From Clostridia bacterium (GTDB lineage Bacteria; Bacillota; Clostridia; Christensenellales; CAG-138), in assembly GCA_030530185.1 (NCBI GenBank), contig JAUMVL010000124.1:1-5394 (forward strand): 5,394 nucleotides of DNA, given 5' to 3'. The notes under the pieces were generated by a model. It was not told the DNA's origin, ran no database searches, and saw only the letters and a program-made list of their open reading frames with translations. Every line of letters starts with the position of its first letter. The first letter of the stretch is position 1. Position numbers and translations under genes: made by a program. This document shows positions 1 through 5,394 of the stretch, piece by piece.

Positions 1-257
1 GGTTCCTTCGCTGCCGTGGGCTCCGTCGAAGGCGCCGGTGCACTCGTCTGCGCTGCGGACTCCTCCTCGGCGGACGGTGCTTCTATGGGCGTTTCCGCCA
101 TAGACGCCTCCTCTTCTGGAATCTCTTCGGACAAAGCTTTTGAAGGTCCTTCGGATACGGGGGCGGAATTTATGGGGGCTTCGGTAACGGGCATTCCGCA
201 TTCTACGCAGAACTTCGCGCCGTCGTTCAGTTCGCTTCCGCAGTTTGGGCAAATCAT
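1..257 (-). CDS. Zinc-ribbon domain protein, N-terminal part (cut by window edge)
   Basis: The first 85 codons are visible and the gene continues past the left edge. The protein opens with MICPNCGSEL and has two CxxC knuckles (C3/C6 and C17/C20, the second reading FCVECG). This is the typical N-terminal zinc ribbon that binds one structural zinc. From about residue 25 it becomes a low-complexity linker rich in Glu, Ala, Pro, Ser and Thr, as in many Bacillota proteins where such a ribbon precedes a membrane segment or an extracytoplasmic domain. That downstream part is not visible, so no function can be given. The ATG at 257-255 is supported by AGGAG eight bases upstream. It starts 30 bases after the stop of the MBL-fold gene on the same strand with no obvious terminator between, so the two are probably co-transcribed. 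The zinc ribbon is certain; the role is unknown. Confidence 0.85.
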   Translation of the reverse strand, partial: MICPNCGSELNDGAKFCVECGMPVTEAPINSAPVSEGPSKALSEEIPEEEASMAETPIEAPSAEEESAAQTSAPAPSTEPTAAKE

Positions 258-287
258 GGGATCGTCTCCTTTCGTTTGGTTCAAAAA

Positions 288-1286
288 TTATGGTGCGATG
301 TGCACTCGCACACCGTCGGTAAATGCTGCAACAACGCCGTTTTCATCGGTGCCGTATAACGGGATCCGTCGCTTTTGCAGCCGTTGTAGGACGGATCGAT
401 GCGGATGGCCGTAGTCGTTATTGCGGCCGACCGAAACGACGGCAAAGCGGGGCGAAACCAAATTCAAAAACGCTTCGGTCGTCGAACTGCTCGAGCCATG
501 ATGTCCGAGCTTCAGAACATCCGCCTGCAATTCGTCCCCGTACCTCCCGCAAAGAATCGCCTCGGTCTCGGCCTCGATGTCGCCGGTCAAAAGGAGCGAA
601 ACGCTGCCATAGGTCAGCTTCAGCACGATCGAAGCGTTGTTCCAATCCTCATACGCATAGCCCGCGATCGGGTTCAATACCGTGATTGTTACATCCTCGT
701 CCCACACGATCTCGGTTTCGCTTGCGGTTGCTGTGACATTGCAGCCGTTTTTCTCCAGCGCGCGCAGGAATCGCTCATACACGGGGGTCGTGCTCGCACC
801 GTCTACCAGATACACCGTCCCGACCTCGTATCGGTTCAGCACGTCCGCAAGGCCGCCGATGTGATCGGCATGCGGATGCGTTGCAACGATTGCATCAACC
901 CGCTTCGTGCCGTATGCGTCCAATGCGCGGCATACATCGCTTCCGGCCTGCTCGTCGCCCGCATCGACCAGCATCGTTTTGCCGTTCGGAGAACGCAACA
1001 AGAGTGCATCGCCCTGTCCGACATCCAACACCAGCATTGTCAGAAGCGGCCGATCTGCAAATGCATCCGGCGTCGGAATCGGCGCGGTCAAAACCTCGCG
1101 CGGGCGCGACGGAATGCAGCGAAGCGGCCCGCCACGCTGCCAAAGCTCGACCAAAAGCGCAAGCAACAGCAGAAGAACACCGCAGCCGATCAGAACCAAA
1201 CGAATCCTCTGCCCCGTCGATGCACGTCGGGGCTTTTGCTGCCGCACGGCACGTCTCGCTTTTGTGCTCTGCTCCGATTCACTCAT
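288..1286 (-). CDS. Membrane-anchored ComEC-type metallo-beta-lactamase-fold hydrolase
   Basis: The protein has 332 residues. A basic N-terminus (about 1-28) is followed by one hydrophobic segment (about 29-47, VLIGCGVLLLLLALLVEL), so the enzyme domain is probably outside the membrane. From about residue 82 it is a full MBL-fold domain of the kind at the C-terminus of ComEC/Rec2: LDVGQGDA (87-94), the metal motif THPHADH with H137, H139, D141 and H142, LLLTGD with D236, LGHHGSSSS with H262/H263, and a final NNDYGHPH (289-296). ComEC proper is much longer and carries a multi-helix competence channel, which is absent here. This is therefore a stand-alone version, common in Clostridia, and should not be called comEC. 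The ComEC domain is thought to degrade one DNA strand; nuclease or phosphodiesterase activity here is inference. The ATG at 1286 is preferred because an alternative TTG at 1322 lies inside a promoter -35 box. Neither start has a Shine-Dalgarno sequence. Confidence 0.88.
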   Translation of the reverse strand: MSESEQSTKARRAVRQQKPRRASTGQRIRLVLIGCGVLLLLLALLVELWQRGGPLRCIPSRPREVLTAPIPTPDAFADRPLLTMLVLDVGQGDALLLRSPNGKTMLVDAGDEQAGSDVCRALDAYGTKRVDAIVATHPHADHIGGLADVLNRYEVGTVYLVDGASTTPVYERFLRALEKNGCNVTATASETEIVWDEDVTITVLNPIAGYAYEDWNNASIVLKLTYGSVSLLLTGDIEAETEAILCGRYGDELQADVLKLGHHGSSSSTTEAFLNLVSPRFAVVSVGRNNDYGHPHRSVLQRLQKRRIPLYGTDENGVVAAFTDGVRVHIAP

Positions 1287-1293
1287 AAAATGT

Positions 1294-1322
1294 ATTATAC
1301 TATATCTTGCCTTCCATTGCAA
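1294..1322 (-). promoter_or_regulatory. Near-consensus sigma-A-like promoter for the MBL-fold gene, possibly leaderless
   Basis: On the minus strand, TTGCAA (1322-1317) and a perfect TATAAT (1299-1294) are separated by exactly 17 bases (1316-1300). Only seven bases, ACATTTT, separate the -10 box from the ATG at 1286. With normal spacing, transcription would begin at 1287 or 1286, giving a leader of zero or one base. This fits the lack of any Shine-Dalgarno sequence before that ATG. The promoter lies inside the last codons of the short ORF at 1437-1300. It is a prediction from sequence only. Confidence 0.6.
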
Positions 1323-1437
1323 GTTGAAAAGCGCGCGGTTCCTGCATGGTGCGCGGCGACTTTTTTGCGGTTTTCAGGTAAACTGCAATCTCGTGCTGCA
1401 TGCGATGCTTCCAAAGAAAATACCGGATTCCGTTCAT
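1300..1437 (-). CDS. Small basic ORF, 45 residues, unknown function
   Basis: An ATG at 1437-1435 opens a 45-codon frame ending in TAG at 1302-1300. The peptide begins MNGIRYFLWKHRMQHEIAVY and carries nine Lys/Arg against three Glu, so it is strongly basic (about +6 without histidines). It has no signal peptide, transmembrane segment or cysteine motif, and I do not recognise a family. The case for it being real is the initiation region: AAGGGAGG (1453-1446) lies eight bases before the ATG, one of the strongest ribosome binding sites in the window. No larger gene occupies this strand. It lies divergent to the NUDIX gene and ends 13 bases before the MBL-fold ATG, so it could be a leader peptide or a small first gene of that operon. 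The alternative is a chance frame behind a purine-rich stretch. Confidence 0.45.
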   Translation of the reverse strand: MNGIRYFLWKHRMQHEIAVYLKTAKKSPRTMQEPRAFQLAMEGKI

Positions 1438-1454
1438 CTGTCTGTCCTCCCTTG

Positions 1455-1477
1455 TTGTTACAAGCCTATCCTAACAA
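1455..1477. repeat. Short inverted repeat in the divergent intergenic region
   Basis: TTGTTA (1455-1460) and its exact reverse complement TAACAA (1472-1477) are separated by 11 bases. This puts the half-site centres 17 bases apart. It sits just upstream of the ribosome binding site of the small ORF and downstream of its candidate promoter, where a repressor site or weak mRNA hairpin could act. A second small palindrome, CTTGT-TGTT-ACAAG (1451-1464), overlaps it. Both are short enough to be chance in this AT-richer stretch. Confidence 0.25.
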
Positions 1478-1493
1478 ATCAGGTGTCCGATAT

Positions 1494-1522
1494 TTTGTAC
1501 TCTCTTGTAAAGGATGTGTGAA
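1494..1522 (-). promoter_or_regulatory. Candidate minus-strand promoter for the small ORF
   Basis: On the minus strand, TTCACA (1522-1517, five of six matches to the -35 consensus) and TACAAA (1499-1494, four of six matches to -10) are 17 bases apart. Transcription would start near 1487 and give a leader of about 50 bases before the ATG at 1437. The site interlocks with the plus-strand promoter of the NUDIX gene: its -35 lies in that promoter's spacer. The -10 is weak, so this is only a candidate. Confidence 0.3.
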
Positions 1523-1533
1523 CGTGCTATACT
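1505..1533 (+). promoter_or_regulatory. Sigma-A-like promoter of the NUDIX-patB-ung operon
   Basis: TTGTAA (1505-1510) and TATACT (1528-1533) are separated by 17 bases, close to the TTGACA/TATAAT consensus. The expected start is near 1540, giving a leader of about 32 bases to the ATG at 1572. This is the only good promoter I see ahead of the three plus-strand genes, whose junctions are too tight to need another. Confidence 0.65.
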
Positions 1534-1571
1534 GATAACAATCAAAATCATCCGTTTCAAGTGAGGTGCTT

Positions 1572-2102
1572 ATGGATTATCCGAAACCGTCTCTGACTGC
1601 CGATATGTGTCTGTATGCCCGGGAGCAGCATGCCCTGTACGTACTGCTGATCCGCAGGGGCCGTCCGCCCTATCAAAACTGGTGGGCATTTCCGGGCGGA
1701 TTTGTCGAGAAGGGAGAAACCGTGGAACACGCCGCCGCCCGCGAGCTTGCGGAAGAAACCGGCGTACAGGGGCTTTCCTATGAGCTTGTCGGCGTATTTT
1801 CCGAAGCCGGACGCGATCCGCGCGGTTGGACGGTCACCGCGGCATTTCGGTCCGAAGTCGATCGGCATGCGATTCATGCAGTCGGCATGGATGACGCCGA
1901 CGACGCCCAGTGGTTTCAACTGACGTTTACTGCGGCCGACGATACGCTCTCGCTGCAGCTTGTCGGAGATCATGAAACGCTGACCGCGACGCTCTCAAAG
2001 CCGTATCTTGCCGCCGGTAAACGCCGCTATGCCGCGCTCGAAGCGGACGGGATCGCCTTTGACCATGCAAAGATCCTTGCCGCCGCTCTGTATACTGATT
2101 GA
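1572..2102 (+). CDS. NUDIX hydrolase, ADP-ribose pyrophosphatase-like
   Basis: The 176-residue protein contains a perfect NUDIX box (GX5EX7REUXEEXGU) at residues 43-65: G43, E49, then R57-E58-L59-A60-E61-E62-T63-G64-V65. The glutamates bind the Mg2+ that drives cleavage of a nucleoside diphosphate linked to another moiety. Before it is the usual WWAFPGGFVEKGE strand-loop. After it, FSEAGRDPRGWTVTAAF (76-92) resembles the FxxxxRDPRG stretch of ADP-ribose/NADH pyrophosphatase-like members (COG1051 type), though the true substrate cannot be read from sequence. There is no second domain such as a winged helix. The ATG at 1572 is preferred over an in-frame GTG at 1566 because GTGAGG (1561-1566) is then placed five bases upstream. 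It is the first gene of the plus-strand operon and ends 12 bases before the PLP enzyme. Confidence 0.9.
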   Translation: MDYPKPSLTADMCLYAREQHALYVLLIRRGRPPYQNWWAFPGGFVEKGETVEHAAARELAEETGVQGLSYELVGVFSEAGRDPRGWTVTAAFRSEVDRHAIHAVGMDDADDAQWFQLTFTAADDTLSLQLVGDHETLTATLSKPYLAAGKRRYAALEADGIAFDHAKILAAALYTD

Positions 2103-2114
2103 TCGGAGGCTTCT

Positions 2115-3299
2115 ATGGAATATGATTTTATCCATGCCCCATCCCGCCGCGGTACCGGCGCAATCAAGTGGGAAATGATGCAAAAGCTCCAGCCGCACCT
2201 GCCCGAGGACGTAATTCCGTTCTCTGTTGCGGATATGGAGTTTGTCACGGCTCCTGAGATCAACGAAGGGTTGATCGACTATGTGCAAAACAACGTGTTC
2301 GGCTATACCGCGCCGACCGATGCCTACTATGATGCGATCGACCGTTGGATGCAGCGGCGGCATGGCTTTTCCGTGCGAAAGGAGCAGGTCGTGCTGTCGG
2401 ACGGGATCGTTCCTGCTCTCGATGCGGCAGTTCGCATTTTTACCGGGCCCGGCGAAGCCGTATTGGTTCCGACGCCGGTGTATTTCCCGTTCTTCTCCGC
2501 CGTGCAAAAGGCCAATCGAACGCTCATCCCCTGCGACTTGATCCGCGCGGGCGATGGATATGCATTTGACTTTGACGCTTTTTCGCGCGAGGCTGCGCGC
2601 CCCGAGACGACGCTCTGCATTCTCTCGAGCCCCCACAATCCGATCGGCAAGGTCTATTCCAAGCAGGCGATCACGCGAATTGCTTCGATCTGCCGCGACC
2701 ACGGCGTGTACCTCGTCTGCGATGAGATTCATCACGATTTGATTTTGCCCGGCAACACGTTCACGAGCGCCGGAACGCTGCCCGAGGAGCTCCGAAAAAA
2801 CATCCTGCTTTGCACCGCGCCGAGCAAGACCTTCAATCTTGCCGGACTTGCCTGCTCGAACCTGATCTTCTTTGATGAAGCGAAGAAGAAGCAATTCGAG
2901 GAGGGCGGCGGCGCACATACCGTCAATGCGCTCGGCCTTGTCGCCTGCCGGATCGCATACGATCGCGCGGAACCGTGGCTTGACGCACTCCTTTCGGTGC
3001 TGGACAAAAACCGCCGCACCGTTGAAACGTATCTGCATACGTACCTGCCGATGCTGCATGCAACGCGGCTTCAGGGGACCTATCTGATGTGGATTGACTG
3101 TCGGGAACTCGGCATGGATGACAAGGAGCTCGGTCAGTTCCTCCGCTCTCGTGCTCTGCTGCATGCCAACGCCGGAGACATGTTCGGCACCGCGGGCAAG
3201 GGGTACATCCGCATCAACATCGCATGTCCGAACGATCTGCTTCTTCTCATGCTGACGCGTCTGCGCGCAGCGATCGACCTCGGGAGGCTTACATGGTAA
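2115..3299 (+). CDS. patB: MalY/PatB-type PLP-dependent C-S lyase (aminotransferase class I/II fold)
   Basis: The protein has 394 residues, the usual family length. Family signatures run in order: PFSVADMEF (35-43) near the N-terminus, FGYTAP (62-67), SSPHNPIGK (171-179) with the PLP-contacting N175, CDEIHHDL (202-209) with D203 for the pyridine nitrogen, APSKTFNLAGL (235-245) with K238 as the Schiff-base lysine, and FGTAGKGYIRIN (357-368) with R366 for the substrate carboxylate. Members split the C-S bond of cystathionine or cysteine conjugates to give a thiol, pyruvate and ammonia. The E. coli member also modulates the maltose regulon, which cannot be inferred here. It would act in the cytoplasm. 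GGAGG (2105-2109) lies five bases before the ATG. The stop overlaps the start of ung. The symbol reflects family resemblance, not proven orthology; a plain aminotransferase is less likely given the ADMEF motif. Confidence 0.85.
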   Translation: MEYDFIHAPSRRGTGAIKWEMMQKLQPHLPEDVIPFSVADMEFVTAPEINEGLIDYVQNNVFGYTAPTDAYYDAIDRWMQRRHGFSVRKEQVVLSDGIVPALDAAVRIFTGPGEAVLVPTPVYFPFFSAVQKANRTLIPCDLIRAGDGYAFDFDAFSREAARPETTLCILSSPHNPIGKVYSKQAITRIASICRDHGVYLVCDEIHHDLILPGNTFTSAGTLPEELRKNILLCTAPSKTFNLAGLACSNLIFFDEAKKKQFEEGGGAHTVNALGLVACRIAYDRAEPWLDALLSVLDKNRRTVETYLHTYLPMLHATRLQGTYLMWIDCRELGMDDKELGQFLRSRALLHANAGDMFGTAGKGYIRINIACPNDLLLLMLTRLRAAIDLGRLTW

Positions 3300-3961
3300 A
3301 CATCGGAAACGACTGGGATTCCGTTCTGAAAGGCACCTTTGAAACGGAGTCGTATCAAAAACTTCGTCAGTTTTTGGCAAACGAATACCGGACACACATC
3401 ATTCATCCCGATATGTATCATATCTTCAACGCACTGAAGCTGACAAGCTATGAAAGCTGCAAAGTGGTCATCCTGGGCCAGGATCCGTATCATGGTCCGA
3501 ATCAAGCGCACGGCCTGAGCTTTTCGGTCCAGGACGGTGTGCAGCCCCCGCCCTCCCTGCTCAATATTTTCAAGGAGTTGCAGGACGATGTCGGCATTCC
3601 TGCGCCGACGACCGGCAATCTCACCTGCTGGGCGAAGCAAGGCGTGCTGCTTTTGAACACCGTGCTGACCGTGCGCGATCATCAGCCCAATTCTCATAAG
3701 GGCATGGGCTGGGAGCAGGTCACCGACGATGTGATCGCCGCGCTCGACCGCAAAACGACGCCTGTTGTGTTTTTGCTCTGGGGCGCGAATGCCCGCAATA
3801 AAGCAAGGATCGTACAAAACCCGATTCATATCCGGCTCGAATCGCCGCATCCAAGCCCGCTTTCCGCCTACAACGGCTTTTTCGGCTGTCGGCACTTCTC
3901 CAAGGCCAATGCGGCTTTGATCGCCTCCGGACAGACGCCGATCGACTGGTCGGTAAATTAA
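3293..3961 (+). CDS. ung: Uracil-DNA glycosylase, family 1
   Basis: This cytoplasmic enzyme removes uracil from DNA as the first step of base-excision repair. The 222-residue product matches bacterial Ung (about 220-230). The water-activating loop VILGQDPYHGPNQAHGLSFSV (59-79) carries D64 and the Y66 that excludes thymine. LLLNT (119-123) supplies N122 for uracil recognition, LLWG (161-164) is conserved, and the DNA-intercalation loop HPSPLSAYNGFFGCRHFSKAN (186-206) has the catalytic H186. All key residues are present. An in-frame ATG at 3224 would add 23 residues, but that stretch is simply the overlapping coding sequence of the upstream gene. The ATG at 3293 has GGGAGG (3282-3287) five bases upstream and begins the family's N-terminus. 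It overlaps the upstream gene by seven bases (ATGGTAA), suggesting translational coupling. Last gene of the operon. Confidence 0.97.
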   Translation: MVNIGNDWDSVLKGTFETESYQKLRQFLANEYRTHIIHPDMYHIFNALKLTSYESCKVVILGQDPYHGPNQAHGLSFSVQDGVQPPPSLLNIFKELQDDVGIPAPTTGNLTCWAKQGVLLLNTVLTVRDHQPNSHKGMGWEQVTDDVIAALDRKTTPVVFLLWGANARNKARIVQNPIHIRLESPHPSPLSAYNGFFGCRHFSKANAALIASGQTPIDWSVN

Positions 3962-3974
3962 CCCCAAAAACATG

Positions 3975-4009
3975 GAACGGAAACGGTCACCCGTTTCCGT
4001 TCTTTCATT
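3975..4009. terminator. Intrinsic terminator between convergent genes
   Basis: GAACGGAAACGG (3975-3986) and its perfect reverse complement CCGTTTCCGTTC (3991-4002) form a 12-bp stem with a TCAC loop. TTTCATT follows on the plus strand, and the reverse strand has a TTTTT run (3970-3966) four bases beyond the stem. It starts 13 bases after the ung stop and ends 14 bases before the glycosyltransferase stop, so it can serve both directions. The plus-strand U-tract is interrupted by CA, so termination may be partial. Confidence 0.8.
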
Positions 4010-4016
4010 CGATGAC

Positions 4017-5027
4017 TCAATTGAACCGCACAACCTTATGCGATACCTTATACACGCCGCGGACCAGATATTGTCCGAAACGGCCCGGGATGTGCGCGAG
4101 GCGCAGCGGCGTTTCCTTGCGGAAGTACTTTGCCCACTTCGGGTCGAACTGCTCGCAGGCATCCCACATCTTCTGCAGATTCTCATCGGCCTCCTGCGAC
4201 TTATTGAGCCGCGCATAGACAACCGAAATGCCGAACATGATAAACATTTCATGCTTCATGTACTTTTTCTTGTGCTTGTCCTTGATCTCGTCGAGGTGAC
4301 ACGCCGCAAAGCACAGCTCCGTCGCTTTCAGCTGATGCTGATAGCGGCGCGTCATGACGTCCTCCTGCACCGACTGGCCGGCGCGGCCGATCGTATAGCG
4401 GTACAGATCGCAGTTCATATAGTACATCTTTTCGCAGAAGCGCAGATTGCCGTAAACGAAGTAATTGTCCTCGTAGAACAGATGTTTCGGCATCTCAAGG
4501 CCGGTCTTTCGCAAAAGCTCGGTGCGGAACGTGACCGTGTGAATCATCAGGATCTGATCGACATGGAACGGCTTCGTCTCCGCCCAGGTGAAGATGCGAT
4601 CCTGGGGCAATGCATTCGAGAAGTTGATCGACCGATCGCCGACGCCGTCTTCATGCACGTAATAATAGTTGGTCAAAAACAGGTCGACCCCGCCGTTTTT
4701 TTCAACCGCTTCAAGCGTATCCAGAAACTTCGGGAAATCCTCCGACACGACGTCGTCGCTGTCCACGGTTTTATAATACAACCCCGTCGCGTTGCGCAGG
4801 CCCTGATTGATGCCCTCTCCGTGGCCACCGTTCTCCTGATGGATCGCCTTGACGATCGAAGGGTATTTCGCCGCATATTCGTCCGCGATTTTGCCCGTGT
4901 TGTCCTTCGATCCGTCGTCCACAACGATGATCTCAACGCGTTCACCGCCGGTCAAAAGGCTCTCGATACACTTTGCCATATAATCCTGCGAGTTATAGCA
5001 GGGGATCGCCACCGTCAAAAGCTTCAT
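4017..5027 (-). CDS. Family 2 glycosyltransferase, likely surface polysaccharide
   Basis: The 336-residue protein has an N-terminal GT-A domain of family GT2. TVAIPCYNSQDYMAKCIESL (5-24) forms the first beta strand and helix, VVDDGSKDNT (35-44) carries the nucleotide-binding D37/D38, and TVDSDD (87-92) is the DXD metal site. YED (185-187) is the probable catalytic-base region, followed by RAGQSV (215-220). The last 100 residues are mostly helical and basic, with no clear transmembrane helix, so a peripheral enzyme on the inner membrane face is likely. It starts within the end of glf (ATGA, four-base overlap), with AGGAG eight bases before the ATG, so the two are translated together. Placement after glf makes a galactofuranosyltransferase reasonable, but donor and acceptor cannot be read from sequence. 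It is the last gene of its block, ending at the shared hairpin. Confidence 0.88.
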   Translation of the reverse strand: MKLLTVAIPCYNSQDYMAKCIESLLTGGERVEIIVVDDGSKDNTGKIADEYAAKYPSIVKAIHQENGGHGEGINQGLRNATGLYYKTVDSDDVVSEDFPKFLDTLEAVEKNGGVDLFLTNYYYVHEDGVGDRSINFSNALPQDRIFTWAETKPFHVDQILMIHTVTFRTELLRKTGLEMPKHLFYEDNYFVYGNLRFCEKMYYMNCDLYRYTIGRAGQSVQEDVMTRRYQHQLKATELCFAACHLDEIKDKHKKKYMKHEMFIMFGISVVYARLNKSQEADENLQKMWDACEQFDPKWAKYFRKETPLRLAHIPGRFGQYLVRGVYKVSHKVVRFN

Positions 5028-5394
5028 ATTTCCGTCTCCTTTTCCAAGCTCTCCGCCATGTCGAGTGCGCGGGCGATCACGGCATCCATGTCATAATAGC
5101 GATATTCGCCGAGTCGGCCGCCGAAATACACGTTCGGTTCCGCATCGGCCAGCGCGCGGTACTTTTTGTACAGCGCATTGTTTTTGTCGTCGTTGATCGG
5201 ATAATACGGCTCCTCGCCGGGCTTCCATTCATGGCTGTACTCCCGCGAAATGACAGTCTTGTCCGTTTCGACCGGATCGAACCATTTGTGCTCGATCACG
5301 CGCGTATACGGCGTTTCGCGATCCGTGTAGTTGACAACCGCATTGCCCTGATAGTTCGGAGTATCCAGCAATTCGGTCTCGAACCGGACGCTGC
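5024..5394 (-). CDS. glf: UDP-galactopyranose mutase, C-terminal part (cut by window edge)
   Basis: The last 123 codons are visible; the frame is open to the right edge, so the start and the N-terminal FAD-binding fold are missing. Bacterial Glf is about 365-390 residues, so about a third is seen. The segment is highly typical: RFETE, NYQGNAVVNYTD, PYTRVIEHKWF, ISREYSHEW, EPYYPINDDKN and GGRLGEYRYYDMD, which include the arginine and tyrosines that contact the UDP-sugar diphosphate in known structures and the conserved GGRLGEY segment near the flavin. The enzyme interconverts UDP-galactopyranose and UDP-galactofuranose using reduced FAD, supplying galactofuranose for glycans. Its TGA overlaps the ATG of the glycosyltransferase (ATGA). 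Because Galf needs a dedicated transferase, this supports a Galf-containing polysaccharide in this organism. Confidence 0.95.
   Translation of the reverse strand, partial: SVRFETELLDTPNYQGNAVVNYTDRETPYTRVIEHKWFDPVETDKTVISREYSHEWKPGEEPYYPINDDKNNALYKKYRALADAEPNVYFGGRLGEYRYYDMDAVIARALDMAESLEKETEI

Noticed and set aside
16..414. 132-codon plus-strand ORF at the left edge
   Set aside because: Its Ser/Gly/Ala-rich text is the complement of the zinc-ribbon protein's acidic Pro/Ala/Glu linker, and it crosses the operon junction.
1287..1322. TTG start extending the MBL-fold protein by 12 residues
   Set aside because: The TTG is part of the -35 box, has no ribosome binding site, and the extension is an out-of-frame read of the small ORF's end.
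399..1535. 378-codon plus-strand ORF opposite the MBL-fold gene
   Set aside because: It is an antisense shadow: rich in Arg, Cys, His and Gln with no domain pattern, and it lies over a gene with complete catalytic motifs.
1533..1543. TGATAACAATC just after the NUDIX promoter, resembling part of the lac operator
   Set aside because: Only a short core matches, there is no symmetric partner half-site, and no LacI-family gene is visible, so it is most likely chance.
3224..3292. Upstream in-frame ATG for ung adding 23 residues
   Set aside because: The added stretch lies entirely inside the upstream coding sequence and matches nothing in Ung; the ATG at 3293 has the proper ribosome binding site and length.
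1995..3395. 466-codon minus-strand ORF opposite the C-S lyase
   Set aside because: Longer than the real gene on the other strand, but it is Arg-rich with no family signature, has no supported start site, and runs through the ends of three well-supported plus-strand genes.
3134..4252. 372-codon minus-strand ORF across ung, the terminator and the transferase end
   Set aside because: It would cross a strong hairpin and be antisense to ung; its N-terminus is a Ser/Arg-rich out-of-frame read of the glycosyltransferase.
3972..5096. 374-codon plus-strand ORF opposite the glycosyltransferase
   Set aside because: It begins inside the terminator hairpin, has no ribosome binding site, and its Arg/Ile/Val-rich composition reflects the complement of a GC-biased gene.

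Overview
The window looks like a chromosomal segment of a moderately GC-rich member of the Bacillota, most likely a gut-type Clostridia lineage. This is inferred from strong GGAGG-type ribosome binding sites 5-8 bases before the starts, sigma-A-like promoters with 17-base spacers, tight gene packing and the protein types. Nothing fixes the genus. I see no tRNA, rRNA, insertion sequence, CRISPR array, origin or attachment site.

There are three transcription blocks. On the left (about 1-1437, minus strand) are a short basic ORF, a membrane-anchored metallo-beta-lactamase-fold protein of the ComEC C-terminal type, and the start of a zinc-ribbon protein that runs off the left edge. In the middle (1505-3961, plus strand) is a compact apparent operon of a NUDIX hydrolase, a MalY/PatB-type PLP-dependent C-S lyase, and uracil-DNA glycosylase (ung), read from a recognisable promoter. 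On the right (4017-5394, minus strand) are the C-terminal third of UDP-galactopyranose mutase (glf) and a family 2 glycosyltransferase. They overlap by four bases and are probably the end of a surface polysaccharide cluster. A perfect 12-bp hairpin separates the two convergent blocks.

Functionally, the middle block mixes nucleotide-derivative hydrolysis, sulfur amino acid metabolism and base-excision repair, so it may be a housekeeping grouping rather than one pathway. The right block makes and probably uses a sugar nucleotide: Glf produces UDP-galactofuranose, and the neighbouring transferase may add a sugar to the same glycan.

The least ordinary part is the divergent region 1287-1571. It holds an overlooked 45-codon ORF with a strong ribosome binding site. 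The last codons of that ORF contain a near-consensus promoter placed so close to the next ATG that the MBL-fold gene may be transcribed without a leader. I found no convincing new multi-gene system. The long antisense ORFs are compositional shadows.
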